A stretch of DNA of 64,000 bases from Massilia sp. Bi118 (GTDB lineage: Bacteria; Pseudomonadota; Gammaproteobacteria; Burkholderiales; Burkholderiaceae_D), in NCBI RefSeq assembly GCF_918697865.1, contig NZ_CAKKMV010000013.1:123971-187970 (forward strand), in the 5' to 3' direction. The notes under the pieces are model-generated. The model saw only the letters and a program-made list of their open reading frames with translations, made no database searches and had not been told where the DNA came from. Both the position numbers and the translations under genes were made by a program. Below, piece after piece: positions 8,554 through 17,919 of the stretch (its first letter is position 1; every line of letters begins with the position of its first letter).

Positions 8554-9306
8554 ATGAAAAAACTCACAGACAAAATCGCTCTCGTCACCGGCGGCACCAG
8601 CGGCATCGGGCTCGCCACCGCCAAACTATTCGCGAAGGAAGGCGCGCGCGTCTTCGTCACCGGCCGCCGCCAAGCCGAACTCGACGCCGCCGTCGACGCC
8701 ATCGGCCCGAACGCCACCGGCATCCAGGCCGATTCGTCCAGCAGCGCCGACCTGCAGCGCCTGGTCGACACCATCCGCGGCCAGGCCGGCCGCATCGACG
8801 TTCTGTACGTGAATGCCGGCGGCGGTTCGATGGCGCCGCTGGGCGGCATCACCGAGGCGCATTACGACGACGCCTTCGACCGCAACGTGAAAGGCCTGCT
8901 GTTCACGGTGCAGACCGCGCTGCCGCTGCTGTCGCAAGGCGCCTCGATCGTGCTGACCGCGTCGGCGGTGAGCATCCAGGGCACGCCGGCCTTCAGCGTC
9001 TACAGCGCCACCAAGGCCGCGGTGCGCAACCTGGCGCGCAGCTGGATCCTGGATTTGAAGGAGCGCGCCATCCGCGTCAACGTCGTCAGCCCGGGCCCGA
9101 TCCGCACCCCCGGCCTGGTCGAACTGGCCGGCGACGATCCCGCCGCCCAGCAAGGCCTGCTCGATGCGCTGGCTTCGCAGGTGCCGCTGGGCCGCGTCGG
9201 CGAGGCGGAGGAAGTGGCGAAAGCCGTGCTGTTCCTGGCCTCAAGCGACGCCAGCTATGTGAACGGCGCCGAGCTCTTTGTCGATGGCGGCATGGCCCAG
9301 GTATAA
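8554..9306 (+). CDS. SDR-family NAD(P)-dependent oxidoreductase
   Basis: A 250-residue classical short-chain dehydrogenase. The cofactor motif TGGTSGIG is at residues 13-20, the NAG motif is present in variant form (YVNAGGGS), the catalytic serine lies in LTASAVS and the YxxxK pair in YSATKAAVRN. The C-terminal FLASSDASYVNGAELFVDGG is typical of the FabG-like branch. A good ribosome binding site (AAGGAG) precedes the start. The substrate cannot be read from sequence; regulation by the divergent LysR protein is likely. Confidence 0.9.
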   Translation: MKKLTDKIALVTGGTSGIGLATAKLFAKEGARVFVTGRRQAELDAAVDAIGPNATGIQADSSSSADLQRLVDTIRGQAGRIDVLYVNAGGGSMAPLGGITEAHYDDAFDRNVKGLLFTVQTALPLLSQGASIVLTASAVSIQGTPAFSVYSATKAAVRNLARSWILDLKERAIRVNVVSPGPIRTPGLVELAGDDPAAQQGLLDALASQVPLGRVGEAEEVAKAVLFLASSDASYVNGAELFVDGGMAQV

Positions 9307-9367
9307 GGCCTGTCCACGGGCGGGAAGCTGCGCTATCCTTGTCGGAATTTCATTCACAAGGAAACGC

Positions 9368-11191
9368 ATGCTCCCGTCCGTCCGGTCCATGCGCGCAGCC
9401 AGCCTGGCTGCCGCGATTCTCGCTGCCAGCGTCCCATTCACGCCCGTACACGCCGCCGCTGCGCCGGTCAGCGCCGCTGCCCAGGCTTCCGGAAAAAAGA
9501 TCGACCAGATCGCCGCCAGGTTCTACGACGCCCGCGCAAAATACGACCCGCTGCTCTACGCCACCGCCAACGGCGACAGCCGCTACGACGACCAGATCGG
9601 CATGGCGATCGATCCCAAGGTGCGCAAGCGCTACCTGGCCGCGAACCACGTTTTCCTGAACCAGCTGAAGGCAGTCGACCGCGCGCATCTATCCGACAAG
9701 GCCCGGCTGAACTACGACATCCTGGCCGCCGAAATCCAGGCCCAGCTCGACCTCGAGCGCTTCCCCGAGCACCTGCTGCCGCTGAATCACTTCGACAACG
9801 TGCCGAGCAACCTGGCCAACTATGCCGGCGGCACCGGCTCGCAGCCGCTGGAGACGCCGGCCCAGTACCGCGCCTACTTGCATCGCCTGCAGCAGCTGCC
9901 GGCCTGGATCGACCAGGCCATCGTCAACATGAAGGAAGGCGTGCGCACGGGCGTGGTGCAACCGAAGATCGTCACCATGCGCATGTTGCCGCAGTTCCAG
10001 CAGCTGCGCAGCAGCGATCCGCAGGCCAGCGTGTTCTACTCGCCGGCGAAGCGCCTGCCCGCCGCTTTCTCCGACAAGGACAAGCGCGAGCTCGCAATCG
10101 GCTATCGCCAGGCCGCGCTGAAGATCGGCCAGGCCCTGGACCGCCTGTGCACCTATCTGGAAAAGGATTATCTGCCTGCGGGCCGCAGCACTGCCGGCTA
10201 CGGCGCGCTACCCGACGGCGCCGCCTGGTACCAGGCCCGCATCAGGAACAACACCAATCTCGATACGCCGCCCGCGCAGATCCACGCACTGGGCCTGAAG
10301 GAAGTCGCGCGCATCCAGGCCGAGATGGCGAAGCTGGCGCCCAAGCTCGGCTACGACGGCCCCTTGAAAGGCTTCCCGCAGTGGGTCGCGGCCCAGCAGA
10401 AGTTCAAGCCTTTCACCACGGAGCAGCAGGTGCTGGAGCGCTACCGCCAGATCTATGCCCAGGTGGATGCGAAACTGCCGCAGTATTTCAGCCTGCTGCC
10501 GAAGGCGAAGCTGGACATCCAGCTGGAACCCGAACTGACCCGCGCCACCGCTTCCGACCACTACACGCCGGTGGCGGCGGACGGTTCGCATCCGGGCGTG
10601 TTCTGGGCCGTGGTCAACGATCCCAAGGACTACGAGACGGTGGGCATGGCTACCTTGCTGCTGCATGAGGGCGTCCCCGGCCACCACTTCCACGCGGCGC
10701 TGCTGAAGGAACTGCCGCTGCCGGACTTCCGCAAGTTCTTCACCGAGCACCCGAGCGCCGCCGCCTACACCGAGGGTTGGGCCCTATACTGCGAGACCCT
10801 GGGCCGCGAGTTCGGCTTCTACGAAGACCCGGCCTATTACTACGGCCACCTGAACGACGAGCTGCTGCGCGCCGTGCGCCTGGTGGTCGACACCGGCATG
10901 CACGCCCAGGGCTGGTCGCGCGAGAAGGCGATCGCCTATGCAATGGAAAACCTCGGCTACAGCGAGGCGCGCGCCGCCAACCAGATCGAGCGCTACATGG
11001 TGTGGCCGGCCCAGGCCCTGGCCTACAAGACTGGCGCGCTGAAGATCCTCGAGCTGCGCGCCAAGGCCCAGCAGGCGCTGGGGCCGAAGTTCAGCTATGC
11101 CAAATTCCACGAGGTGGTGCTGGGCGACGGCACGCTGCCGCTGCCCATCCTGGAAAGCCAGGTGAACCGCTGGATCGAGGCGTCGAAGTAA
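9368..11191 (+). CDS. DUF885 family protein, probable secreted metallopeptidase
   Basis: A 607-residue DUF885 protein. The frame opens at 9278, but the start at 9368 is chosen because it gives a standard signal peptide (MLPSVRSMRAASLAAAILAA, cleavage near VHA-AA) preceded by AAGGAAACGC. The zinc-binding motif HEGVPGHH lies at residues 433-440, with the following glutamate candidates in YTEGWALYCE. Members are annotated as uncharacterised M-like metallopeptidases or hydrolases of the periplasm. It starts 61 bp after the SDR gene; whether the two form an operon is unclear. Confidence 0.85.
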   Translation: MLPSVRSMRAASLAAAILAASVPFTPVHAAAAPVSAAAQASGKKIDQIAARFYDARAKYDPLLYATANGDSRYDDQIGMAIDPKVRKRYLAANHVFLNQLKAVDRAHLSDKARLNYDILAAEIQAQLDLERFPEHLLPLNHFDNVPSNLANYAGGTGSQPLETPAQYRAYLHRLQQLPAWIDQAIVNMKEGVRTGVVQPKIVTMRMLPQFQQLRSSDPQASVFYSPAKRLPAAFSDKDKRELAIGYRQAALKIGQALDRLCTYLEKDYLPAGRSTAGYGALPDGAAWYQARIRNNTNLDTPPAQIHALGLKEVARIQAEMAKLAPKLGYDGPLKGFPQWVAAQQKFKPFTTEQQVLERYRQIYAQVDAKLPQYFSLLPKAKLDIQLEPELTRATASDHYTPVAADGSHPGVFWAVVNDPKDYETVGMATLLLHEGVPGHHFHAALLKELPLPDFRKFFTEHPSAAAYTEGWALYCETLGREFGFYEDPAYYYGHLNDELLRAVRLVVDTGMHAQGWSREKAIAYAMENLGYSEARAANQIERYMVWPAQALAYKTGALKILELRAKAQQALGPKFSYAKFHEVVLGDGTLPLPILESQVNRWIEASK

Positions 11192-11192
11192 A

Positions 11193-11843
11193 TCAGGACG
11201 GCTGCTGGGCAGGCGCAACGGCAAAGCGGCGCGCCATCGCATTGCCCAGCGGGCGCAGTCCGAAGCCGAGGATGAAGGCGCAGTTGGCCGATCCCGGGAA
11301 CAGGCCGGCCAGCGCCACCGCCAGCAGGGCGATCACGCCCAGGCCGCCCAGCCGGGCGCAGATGGCGACATAGGTCGCGTCATCCATCGGGTGCGCGCAC
11401 AGCTGCGGATTGCGGTGAATGTAGCGCGCCACCAGCAGCGAGCCGAGAGCGATCAGGACCATCACGATCGAGTACACCCCCTGGGCCAGCTGCGAGAAGA
11501 AGTGGCCGTTGACGGCCGACGCGAAAGGCAGCAGGCTGGCACCGCCCAGCATCAGGATGGTGCGCCACACCAGGCCGCCGTCGACATGCCGCACATGGCT
11601 GTACACGCGGTGGTTGCCGACCCAGAAAATCCCCAGCACGATGAAGCTGACCAGCCAGGAATACAGGTTGGGCAGCAGTTCCGCGAGGGCCTCGCGCAAC
11701 TGGGCGTCGCTGCTGATGTGCAGGTGCTCGGGCAGCCGCAGGTCGATCACCAGCAGGGTCATGGCGACGGCGAAGATGCCGTCGACCAGGGCTTCGATGC
11801 GGTGCTTGCTGAGCTGGAGGCTGCCGGAAGTCGAGTGGTCCAT
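11193..11843 (-). CDS. TMEM175-like (DUF1211) potassium channel family protein
   Basis: A 216-residue membrane protein with the family signature on the first helix, RIEALVDGIFAVAMTLLVID (consensus RxxxFxDGxFAxxxTLL), and about six hydrophobic segments in total. Bacterial members form potassium-selective tetrameric channels of low selectivity. The stop codon lies directly after the convergent DUF885 gene. The gene upstream on the same strand (acyltransferase) ends only 10 bp before this one starts, so they may be co-transcribed. Confidence 0.85.
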   Translation of the reverse strand: MDHSTSGSLQLSKHRIEALVDGIFAVAMTLLVIDLRLPEHLHISSDAQLREALAELLPNLYSWLVSFIVLGIFWVGNHRVYSHVRHVDGGLVWRTILMLGGASLLPFASAVNGHFFSQLAQGVYSIVMVLIALGSLLVARYIHRNPQLCAHPMDDATYVAICARLGGLGVIALLAVALAGLFPGSANCAFILGFGLRPLGNAMARRFAVAPAQQPS

Positions 11844-11853
11844 GTGCGCGGTC

Positions 11854-13008
11854 CTATTGTTGGATTATCAATTCTCGCTTGGCTTCCGTCTCAACGCAAG
11901 ACCCCCGGCGCCCAAAGCGCGACGTGAACTTTTCCAGCAACAGCGCCAGGCCGAAGCAGACCAGCAGCACGGGCAGGTAGACGGTGAAGGTCCAGGCCTG
12001 CTCCTTGCCCAGCATGCCGCGGTAGAGACCCACGGCAGCCAGCACCACGAACATGTGCGACAGATACAGCTCGTAACTCAGGTTACCCATGCGCGCCAGC
12101 CAGCCGAAACCAGCGCGCGGCGCCGGTGGATGCGCATGGAAGGCCAGCAGCAGGCAGGCTGCGCCCAGCACCAGTCCGTACATGCCGGACTTGAACAGGT
12201 GGCGGTGCACCAGCTCGCGCCAGCCCAGCACCATCAGGATGCAGAAGGCGCCAAAGACCGCCATCGCGCGGGCGTCGCGCCGCGCCGGGCGCCAGCGCTG
12301 GGCCAGCAGCGCGGCCAGCACGCCCCAGGCGATCGCCGCCATTCCCGGCAGATAGGCTTTTTCCCACCAGACTTCGTCTGCTGCGGGCACCAGGCCGCGC
12401 AAGGGCATCAGGGCCAGCGCCCACACGATCAGCACGCCGGTCAAGAGCCGCCGCGGCAGCCACAGGCAGAGCAGCGGGAAGCCGAGATAAAACACTTCCT
12501 CGATCGACAGCGACCACAGGACGTCCCAGCCCGCGGGCGCCCAGCCGGTGCGGCCCTCGTACCAGTTGAAGGTGAAGCTGAGGGCGGAACCCAGCAGGCC
12601 GGCCAGGCTCTGCCTGTCGCCGTCGGGCGCAAAGCCTGTTACGCCGGCCAGGGCCAGCACCGACAATGCGGCCAGCGTGAGCAGCAGCAGGGGCAGGATG
12701 CGCAGCGCGCGGGCGCGGTAGAAGCGGCGCAGGTTCACGCGCTCGAGGCCGCCATCGCGTTCGACGATGCGGGTCGCGATTAGGAAGCCGGAAATCACGA
12801 AAAAGATGAACACCGCTTCGTAGCCGTTGAAGCTGACCGCGTTCAGCAGGCGCTTGGGCAGCCACTCCTTCAGCAGGCTCGGTCCCAGCGGCAGGCGGAA
12901 AGGCAGGGCCAGGTGGTGCACGACCACCAGCAGGATGGCGAGGCCGCGCAGGCAGTCGATGCCGAAGTTGCGGGCGGCTGGCGAGGGTGCATTTTCAGGC
13001 AGTGTCAT
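11854..13008 (-). CDS. Acyltransferase 3 family membrane protein
   Basis: A 384-residue multi-pass inner-membrane acyltransferase (OafA/NodX type). The N-terminal signature NFGIDCLRGLAILLVVVHHL contains the conserved R/H pair, and the conserved FFVISGFLIATRI segment follows at about residue 85. About ten membrane helices follow; there is no SGNH domain. Such enzymes acetylate or acylate cell-surface polysaccharides, LPS or small molecules. The frame is open to 13086, but the start at 13008 (MTLPENAPSP) gives the normal family N-terminus. No glycan cluster is adjacent, so the acceptor is unknown. Confidence 0.88.
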   Translation of the reverse strand: MTLPENAPSPAARNFGIDCLRGLAILLVVVHHLALPFRLPLGPSLLKEWLPKRLLNAVSFNGYEAVFIFFVISGFLIATRIVERDGGLERVNLRRFYRARALRILPLLLLTLAALSVLALAGVTGFAPDGDRQSLAGLLGSALSFTFNWYEGRTGWAPAGWDVLWSLSIEEVFYLGFPLLCLWLPRRLLTGVLIVWALALMPLRGLVPAADEVWWEKAYLPGMAAIAWGVLAALLAQRWRPARRDARAMAVFGAFCILMVLGWRELVHRHLFKSGMYGLVLGAACLLLAFHAHPPAPRAGFGWLARMGNLSYELYLSHMFVVLAAVGLYRGMLGKEQAWTFTVYLPVLLVCFGLALLLEKFTSRFGRRGSCVETEAKRELIIQQ

Positions 13009-13130
13009 CCGTGCATGGTAGCGCCACACCGGCCGCGAGGAAAGGGCCTTGATCGCGGCGAAAGGATGGCAGTCGTGCGCCCCCATCCGGCGGCGTAGAA
13101 TCGCCTCGATCCGATGTCGAAGGAGTCCAC

Positions 13131-13472
13131 ATGAAACGCTGGTTCCTGTTCGCCGCCTTCGCCGCGGCCGCCACCGCTTCCGCCCACCACGGCTGGAGCG
13201 AATACAACGCCGACAAGCCGCTGCAGCTCAGCGGTACCATCCAGGAAGCGGGCTATGTCCAGCCCCACGGCTGGGTTCGCCTGAAGAGCGGCGGCAAGAC
13301 CTGGACCGTGGTGCTGGCGCCGCCGGGCCGCATGGAAAGCCGTGGGCTGTCGAAGGAGATGCTGGCGGTCGGCGGCACGGCCAATGTCTACGGTTATCCG
13401 CACCGGACCAAGCCCGATGAGATGCGCGCGGAACGCATCACCATCGCCAACAAGACCACCGAGCTGCGCTGA
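13131..13472 (+). CDS. DUF6152 family periplasmic protein
   Basis: A 113-residue secreted protein with a short signal peptide (MKRWFLFAAFAAAATASA) and the family signature HHGWSEYN right after cleavage, followed by a small beta-barrel-like domain (GTIQEAGYVQPHGWVRLK). DUF6152 proteins are uncharacterised; the two histidines at the mature N-terminus could bind metal, which is inference. The stop overlaps the next start (TGATG), so it is translationally coupled to the membrane protein that follows. Confidence 0.8.
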   Translation: MKRWFLFAAFAAAATASAHHGWSEYNADKPLQLSGTIQEAGYVQPHGWVRLKSGGKTWTVVLAPPGRMESRGLSKEMLAVGGTANVYGYPHRTKPDEMRAERITIANKTTELR

Positions 13473-13981
13473 TGCTCGTCCCTGGCCACCCGGCCGGCGC
13501 GCCGAATGCGGCCGACTGGGCGAACTGGCTGGCCGCGACGCCGCCGGCGCTGGCCATGCGCGCCAACGCCTGGCTGTATCCGGCCGTGGAGATCGCCCAC
13601 ATTGCCGGCTTTGCCGTGCTGGTCGGGGCGGTAGCGATGTTCGACCTGCGCGTGCTCGGCCTGGGGCGCGAGCTGCCGGTACGGGCGCTGGCGCGCCACC
13701 TGCTGCCCTGGTCGGCGGGCAGCACGCTGCTGGTGCTGCCCACCGGCCTGCTGCTGTTCGCCGCCGAGGCGCCTGACCTGGCGGCCAACCGCGTCTTCCT
13801 GCTGAAACTGGTGCTGATCGCCGTGGCCGGGCTGAATGCGCTGGCCTTTCATGGCGGACCCTACCGCGCGGCGGACCGCTGGCAGGAACGGGCGCCGCCA
13901 CGGGCGCGGGCCCACGCCGTGCTCTCCTTGCTGCTGTGGCTAGCGGTGATCGCCTGCGGACGTTTGCTGGCTTACGTCTGA
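13472..13981 (+). CDS. Small four-helix membrane protein coupled to the DUF6152 gene
   Basis: A 169-residue inner-membrane protein with four predicted helices, at about residues 41-62 (VEIAHIAGFAVLVGAVAMFD), 85-105, 115-135 and 152-168. The arrangement and the conserved early histidine are like DUF6644/DUF2214-type proteins, which commonly sit beside DUF6152 genes. The ATG overlaps the preceding stop by one base. A joint function at the envelope, perhaps handling a metal or haem, is possible but unsupported. The stop codon merges with a 15-bp palindrome. Confidence 0.7.
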   Translation: MLVPGHPAGAPNAADWANWLAATPPALAMRANAWLYPAVEIAHIAGFAVLVGAVAMFDLRVLGLGRELPVRALARHLLPWSAGSTLLVLPTGLLLFAAEAPDLAANRVFLLKLVLIAVAGLNALAFHGGPYRAADRWQERAPPRARAHAVLSLLLWLAVIACGRLLAYV

Positions 13982-13995
13982 TCGAAAATTTCGAT
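13981..13995. promoter_or_regulatory. Perfect 7+1+7 palindrome upstream of doxX
   Basis: ATCGAAAATTTCGAT is an exact inverted repeat with one central base. It starts in the last base of the preceding stop codon, 87 bp before the DoxX start. It looks like a dimeric-repressor operator rather than a terminator, as no T tract follows. CATAAT at 14042-14047 could be the -10 of the DoxX promoter. Confidence 0.4.
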
Positions 13996-14081
13996 GATAG
14001 ACGGTCAAATAACTCGTTTTTCTTCAGTTCTCGGGGCCTACATAATGAACTCCATCGACAACCCAACTGAAGGAGAACATC

Positions 14082-14513
14082 ATGAACACCAGCAAACTCT
14101 ACCCCGTCGGCCGCGCTCTGCTTGGCGCCCTGTTCGTCGTCTCGGGCATCAACAAGATCCTCGGCTTCTCTTATGTGGCCGGCTGGATGGGCAGCATGGG
14201 CCTGCCTTTCGCCAGCCTGCTGTTGGCCGCGACCATCCTACTGGAAGTCGGCGGCGGCCTGGCCCTGATCACCGGCTTCCAGGCGCGCTGGGCCAGCCTC
14301 GGCCTGGCCCTGTTCCTGGTGCCGGTCACCCTGATCTTCCACGGCTTCTGGAGCGCCGGCGCGGCCGAGTTCCAGAACCAGTTGAACCACTTCCTGAAAA
14401 ACGTGGCGATCCTGGGCGCGATGCTGGTGATCTTCGAGGTCGAGCAACAGCGCGAGCGCCAGCGCGTGCAGGCCAAGGCCGGCACCACCATCCTGCGCCC
14501 ACGCACGGTTTAA
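14082..14513 (+). CDS. DoxX family membrane protein
   Basis: A 143-residue protein with four membrane helices and the DoxX signature at the N-terminus (YPVGRALLGALFVVSGINKI), then ILLEVGGGLALITGFQARWA. DoxX proteins are small membrane oxidoreductase-like subunits often found with stress or redox genes. A strong ribosome binding site (GAAGGAG) precedes the start. It is followed at 43 bp by OsmC and then directly by a pirin gene, a common three-gene redox-stress arrangement. Confidence 0.88.
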   Translation: MNTSKLYPVGRALLGALFVVSGINKILGFSYVAGWMGSMGLPFASLLLAATILLEVGGGLALITGFQARWASLGLALFLVPVTLIFHGFWSAGAAEFQNQLNHFLKNVAILGAMLVIFEVEQQRERQRVQAKAGTTILRPRTV

Positions 14514-14555
14514 CAAGCCATCACGTACAATCGTTCAAATAACAGGGAGACCGAC

Positions 14556-14939
14556 ATGGAAGTGACGACCCACCGCGGCCAGGGACCGCTGCAACAGGTA
14601 ATCGAGATCGGGCCGCACCGGCTCCTGACCGACGTGGCGCCGGAATTCGGCGGCGAGGGCAGCGGCCCGGAACCGCACGACCTGCTGGCGGCCGCGCTGG
14701 CGGCCTGCACCACGCTGACGGTCAACCTGTACGCCAAACGCAAGGGCTGGCTACTTGACGAGGTGCAGGTCAGTATCAGGCACGGCCAGGAAGGCGCGGC
14801 CTACGCCCTGCACCGCAGCATCCGCTACCTCGGCGCCTTGAGCGAAGAAGAAAAGCAGCGCCTGACGGACATCGCCAACAAGTGCCCGGTCCACAAGACC
14901 CTGTCCGGGCAGATCCAGATCACCACGGAGGCAGTTTAA
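14556..14939 (+). CDS. OsmC family peroxidase-like protein
   Basis: A 127-residue OsmC/Ohr-fold protein. The first cysteine is in ALAACTTLTVNLYAKRKG and the second in IANKCPVHKTLSG, the pair that reduces organic hydroperoxides in this superfamily. It belongs to the short YhfA-like branch rather than classical Ohr, so the substrate is not certain. The stop codon is immediately followed by the ATG of the pirin gene (TAAATG), implying translational coupling. Confidence 0.88.
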   Translation: MEVTTHRGQGPLQQVIEIGPHRLLTDVAPEFGGEGSGPEPHDLLAAALAACTTLTVNLYAKRKGWLLDEVQVSIRHGQEGAAYALHRSIRYLGALSEEEKQRLTDIANKCPVHKTLSGQIQITTEAV

Positions 14940-15869
14940 ATGGAACTCGACCAACACGACGAAGAGAGCATGCTGGAAACCATCGTGGTCCCGCGCACCC
15001 ATGACCTGGGCGGCGGCTTCGAAGTCCGGCGCGCGCTGCCGCACAAGGACCGCCGCATGGTCGGTCCCTTCGTCTTCCTCGACCAGATGGGGCCCCACGT
15101 GTTCAACGCCGGCACCGGCATCGACGTCCGTCCGCACCCGCACATCGGCCTGTCCACCGTGACCTATCTGCTGGAAGGCGAGATCTCGCACCGCGACAGC
15201 CTCGGCACCGTGCAGGACATCCGTCCCGGCGCCGTCAACTGGATGACGGCAGGGAAGGGCATCGTCCACTCCGAACGCACCGGTCCGCTGGTGCGCGCCA
15301 ACGGCTCGACCCTGCACGGCCTGCAATGCTGGGTGGCGCTGCCGAAGGCCAAGGAAGAAAAGGATCCGAGCTTCTCGCACATCGCCGCCGACCGGTTGCC
15401 GGTGCTCGAAGGCGAGGGCGCCACGGCCCGCATCATCGCCGGCGAATACTTCGGCAAGCGCGCCCCGGTGCCGGTCGAGTCGCCGATGTTCTACGTCGAC
15501 CTGGCGCTGCAGCCGGGCGCGCGCCTGCCCATGCCGGCCGAGTACGGCGAGCAGGCGATCTATGTGGTGGAAGGCACGCTGGACCTCGGCCGCGACGGCA
15601 GCTTCGGTCCCGGCCAGCTGCTGGTGCTGAAGCCCGGCGCGGCCGTCACCCTGGCCGCCGCGAATGGAAAAGGCGCCCGTGTGATGCTGCTGGGCGGCGA
15701 GCCGATGGACGGCCCGCGTTACCTGACATGGAATTTCGTCTCCAGCTCGGCCGAGCGCATCGAGCAGGCCAAGGAAGACTGGCGTGAGATGCGCTTCCCG
15801 AAAGTGCCGGGCGAGACCGAGTTCATCCCGCTGCCGGATACGCTGGGGCGGCCGGTGCGCTACCCCTGA
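14940..15869 (+). CDS. Pirin family protein
   Basis: A 309-residue two-cupin pirin. The metal ligands are visible in the first cupin: VRPHPHIGLSTVTYLLEGE (His-x-His) with a later GIVHSERTG histidine and glutamate. The second cupin, from about residue 180, includes the motif EQAIYVVEGTLDLG. Bacterial pirins bind iron or other metals, and some act as quercetinases or as redox sensors. An alternative start is the ATG ten codons in (14970). The 3' end overlaps the convergent GGDEF-EAL gene by 10 bp. Confidence 0.9.
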   Translation: MELDQHDEESMLETIVVPRTHDLGGGFEVRRALPHKDRRMVGPFVFLDQMGPHVFNAGTGIDVRPHPHIGLSTVTYLLEGEISHRDSLGTVQDIRPGAVNWMTAGKGIVHSERTGPLVRANGSTLHGLQCWVALPKAKEEKDPSFSHIAADRLPVLEGEGATARIIAGEYFGKRAPVPVESPMFYVDLALQPGARLPMPAEYGEQAIYVVEGTLDLGRDGSFGPGQLLVLKPGAAVTLAAANGKGARVMLLGGEPMDGPRYLTWNFVSSSAERIEQAKEDWREMRFPKVPGETEFIPLPDTLGRPVRYP

Positions 15870-17752
15870 TCCGAGGGCGCCTGCGGCGCGGCATGTTCGC
15901 GCAGGTAGCCGGCGCAGTCCTCGGGACTCAGCGGTTTGCTGTAATAATAGCCCTGGATCTGGTCGCAGCCGGCCGCGCGCAGGCCTTCCAGCTGCTCCTG
16001 CAACTCGACGCCCTCGGCGATCACCTCTAGCCGCAGGCCGTGGGCCATGGCGATGATGGCCTTCACCATCGCCATCGATTCGGCGCTCTGGTGCATGTCC
16101 TGCACGAAGGAGCGGTCGATCTTGAGCTTGTCGACCGGCAGCCGCTTCAGGTAGCTGAGGCTGGAGTAGCCAGTGCCGAAATCGTCGATGCTGATGGTGC
16201 AGCCGAGTTCGCGCAGACTTGCCATCAGGCCGGCGCTGCGCTCGGGGCATTGCACCGACATGCTTTCGGTGAGCTCCAGTTCGAGGTCGCCCGGCGCCAG
16301 CCCGGCGTCGCGCACCACGGCGGCCACGCAGCCGACGATGTCGGTGCGGTGGAACTGGCGGGCCGACAGGTTGACGGCCACCGGCACCGTCGGCACGCCG
16401 TCGGCGCGCCAGGCGCGGCACTGGTCGACGGCGCTTTTCAGCACCCATTCGCCGATCTCGACGATCAGCCCGGCCTCCTCGGCCACCGGAATGAACTCCA
16501 CCGGCGAAACCACGCCATGCTGCGGGTGGCGCCAGCGCAGCAGCACTTCCAGCCCGGCCACCGAGCCGTCCTTCAGCGCGATCTTCGGCTGGTACATCAG
16601 GAACAGCTCCTTGTGGTCGAGCGCGGCGCGCAGCTGGCTTTCCATGGTCAGCTTGCGGTTGAAGGCAGCCTTCAGCTCCTCGGAGAAGTGCTGGATCTGG
16701 CCGCCGCCCATCAGTTTGGCGCGGCGGGAGGCCATGGCGGCGTTGTTCATCAGGACGTCGGCGTTGTCGCCGTCCTGCGGGTAGATCGCATAGCCGATGC
16801 TGCAGGTGAGCGGGATCGCGCCGCCGCCCGGGTTCTTGAACTCGCGGTGCACCGCCTGCATGATCTGGCGCAGGCGGTCGCGCGCCACGCTGTCGTCGCC
16901 GAGGCCGGGCAGCAGCACCACGAATTCGTCGTTGCCGGCCCGCGCCAGCAGGTCTTCCGGCCGCAGCACGCCCTGCAGGCTCCAGGTGATCGAGACCAGG
17001 GCCTGGTCGCCGGCATGGTGGCCGAGGGCTTCGTTCAGGCGCTTGAACTTGTCGAGGTTGATCGAGGCGACGAGGGTCGGCGTGTCCCGCCTGCGCCATT
17101 CCTCGATGCCGGCGCCGATGGTGCGCACCAGCGCCTGGCGGTTCGACAGCCCGGTCAGCTGGTCGTGGTTCAGCAGGAACTCGACCTGGCCGGCGGCCGC
17201 GCTCAGCTCCGGGTTGGCGGCGTCCAGCAGCACGTGCGAGTACAGGGCCTGGGCCGCGGTGGCCAGCTGGCGGTGGTGGATCAGCTGTTCGACCATGCGC
17301 GCGAGGTCGCGCAGCAGGTCGAGTTCCTCGGCGCCCAGCTGGCGCGGCTCGGTATCGAGCACGCAGAGGGTGCCGAGCGCCATGCGGTCGACCGAGTACA
17401 GGGGAACACCGGCGTAGAAGCGGATATGCGGCTCGCCGGTCACCAGGGGGTTGTCGTGAAAACGGGGATCCTGGGTGGCGTCGCCGACCACCAGCGGATC
17501 GTGCTTGAGGATCGCGTGGCCGCAAAAGGAGATGTCGCGCGCAGTCTCGGCGGCCTCCAGGCCGCAGCGCGACTTGAACCACTGGACATCCTTGTCGACC
17601 AGCGAGACCAGGGCGGTGGGCGCGTTCAGCAGGCGTGCGGCCATGCGCGTGATGCGGTCGAAGGCTTCCTCGGGAGGACTACCGAGCAGGCGGGTGGCGT
17701 GCAGGGCGGTCAGGCGGCGTGCTTCGTCGACGGGAATATCAGGAATTTTCAT
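15860..17752 (-). CDS. GAF-GGDEF-EAL cyclic-di-GMP protein with degenerate GGDEF
   Basis: A 630-residue soluble protein with three domains: GAF (about 20-165), GGDEF (about 190-350) and EAL (about 365-615). The GGDEF active site reads AGNDEF, with the second glycine replaced by asparagine, so cyclase activity is doubtful. The EAL site reads EVL and the rest is well preserved (VNLSARQFHRTD, SIDDFGTGYSSLSYLK, DKLKIDRSFV), so it is probably a phosphodiesterase regulated by GAF ligand binding. The start at 17752 is chosen over 17842 because AAGGAGGAGC precedes it. Confidence 0.9.
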   Translation of the reverse strand: MKIPDIPVDEARRLTALHATRLLGSPPEEAFDRITRMAARLLNAPTALVSLVDKDVQWFKSRCGLEAAETARDISFCGHAILKHDPLVVGDATQDPRFHDNPLVTGEPHIRFYAGVPLYSVDRMALGTLCVLDTEPRQLGAEELDLLRDLARMVEQLIHHRQLATAAQALYSHVLLDAANPELSAAAGQVEFLLNHDQLTGLSNRQALVRTIGAGIEEWRRRDTPTLVASINLDKFKRLNEALGHHAGDQALVSITWSLQGVLRPEDLLARAGNDEFVVLLPGLGDDSVARDRLRQIMQAVHREFKNPGGGAIPLTCSIGYAIYPQDGDNADVLMNNAAMASRRAKLMGGGQIQHFSEELKAAFNRKLTMESQLRAALDHKELFLMYQPKIALKDGSVAGLEVLLRWRHPQHGVVSPVEFIPVAEEAGLIVEIGEWVLKSAVDQCRAWRADGVPTVPVAVNLSARQFHRTDIVGCVAAVVRDAGLAPGDLELELTESMSVQCPERSAGLMASLRELGCTISIDDFGTGYSSLSYLKRLPVDKLKIDRSFVQDMHQSAESMAMVKAIIAMAHGLRLEVIAEGVELQEQLEGLRAAGCDQIQGYYYSKPLSPEDCAGYLREHAAPQAPSDQG

Positions 17753-17919
17753 GCTCCTCCTTGCGGTGAATCCGGCGGTGCGATGACCGATTCTGCCATG
17801 GCGGAGCGAACTGGAGCAGAGGCAAGGGTGCGACGGCAGCACGTTTGACTTTATCGTGCGCGCCTGCTTGCGATAACATGCATGTCGATGCCCTGCGCGG
17901 CAATGGGATGGAGAAGGAC

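Noticed and set aside
16040..17848. 602-codon open frame on the plus strand
   Set aside because: Antisense shadow of the GAF-GGDEF-EAL gene; Ala/Gly/His-rich nonsense typical of GC-rich third-position bias.
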